This document shows positions 22,245 through 22,469 of a DNA stretch of 22,469 bases, piece after piece. The notes below the pieces were generated by a model. That model searched no databases and was not told the DNA's origin. It was given only the letters and a program-made list of their open reading frames with translations. The DNA comes from Bacteroidales bacterium (lineage in GTDB: Bacteria; Bacteroidota; Bacteroidia; Bacteroidales; Bacteroidaceae). Made by a program: the position numbers and the translations under genes. The stretch lies in contig SFID01000020.1 in assembly GCA_004555425.1 (NCBI GenBank), positions 1 to 22,469 on the forward strand, written 5' to 3'. How positions within the stretch are numbered: position 1 is the first letter of the stretch; the number at the start of each line of letters is the position of its first letter.

Positions 22245-22469
22245 CAAATCCCGAATCGCAATTACTTTTAGGGGGCTTACTGCTGGGAGGAACTGGAAAT
22301 TGGGCATTGGGAATGAGATGTTGGAAATGCGGCATTGGAGTTACCCCGAAATGGTAACTGCTCAGGTCACTTTTCATTGAAAACGCAATGTACCGCACGT
22401 TGCTCGAGGGCGTGTGACTCAGTGGAAGGAGAACACCTTATATATAATATGACATCAGCTAACTCTCGT
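22245..22469. other. Right-end intergenic DNA, no gene identified
   Basis: This stretch contains diverged heptamer-like blocks (GGAAATTGGGCATTGGGAAT, about 22290-22312) and a small hairpin AGTTACC-CCGAAAT-GGTAACT at 22339-22359. A short frame begins ATGACATCAGCTAAC at 22449 and runs off the window; with seven visible codons it cannot be called. A stretch from 22408 resembles the start of a tRNA but does not fold (see rejected items). Confidence 0.4.

Noticed and set aside
22408..22469. A tRNA-like start (GGGCGTG then GACTCAGTGGAAGGAG)
   Set aside because: The D-arm-like part is followed by ACACC and an AT run with no complementary anticodon strand before the window ends, so no cloverleaf can be formed.
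22449..22469. Possible start of a new gene running off the right end
   Set aside because: Only seven codons are visible (MTSANSR), which is too little to support a coding call.

Overview
The window looks like a chromosomal segment of a Bacteroidales bacterium, probably Prevotellaceae-like and fairly GC-rich; the genus cannot be resolved from the sequence alone. Three things support this. Promoter cores match the Bacteroidetes -7 box TAnnTTTG, paired in two places with a TTGG -33 box. The lineage-typical families DUF4492, DUF3256 and DUF5686 are present. TopA lacks zinc fingers. There is no phage, plasmid, transposase or CRISPR locus: the genes are housekeeping, and the accessory content is almost entirely repeat DNA between them.

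Layout, plus strand first. Bases 1-378 hold a 240-bp nested palindrome and a promoter. Then comes a run of same-strand genes: a DUF4492 membrane peptide, cydA and cydB (cytochrome bd quinol oxidase), a divergent ftsZ, a yqeY-type gene, and a TSUP/TauE-SafE anion transporter. A 25-bp-period hairpin array separates the transporter from a DUF1634 membrane protein, its usual partner. recO follows convergently on the minus strand. A promoter then drives tRNA-Glu(TTC) and rpsT, ending at a strong terminator. A lipidless secreted DUF3256 protein, apparently shortened, overlaps tail-to-tail with a minus-strand BaiN/HI0933-type flavoprotein gene. Next is a large DUF5686 outer-membrane protein with its own promoter and terminator.

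The right half carries sufC-sufD-sufS (iron-sulfur assembly and cysteine desulfurase) without an adjacent sufB. A 192-bp MITE-like element sits between sufD and sufS, and a GC-rich 22-bp tandem repeat lies upstream of sufC. A bidirectional terminator separates sufS from the convergent minus-strand block, which is transcribed topA, then aroK, then speA. Between aroK and speA lie a second copy of the 25-bp hairpin array and a TTAGGAA inverted repeat.

The observation most worth following is the 25-bp-period array. Both copies begin at the TAG stop codon of the preceding gene, have the same orientation relative to that gene, and end in the same GCTGGCTCGATAG block. They consist of a conserved linker and 6-bp stems with 3-nt loops whose sequences change while pairing is mostly kept. 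Other items of interest are the MITE-like element splitting the suf operon, the missing sufB, a Gly at the usual Asn of the FtsZ T7 loop, ftsZ placed behind cydAB, and a probably leaderless DUF4492 gene.
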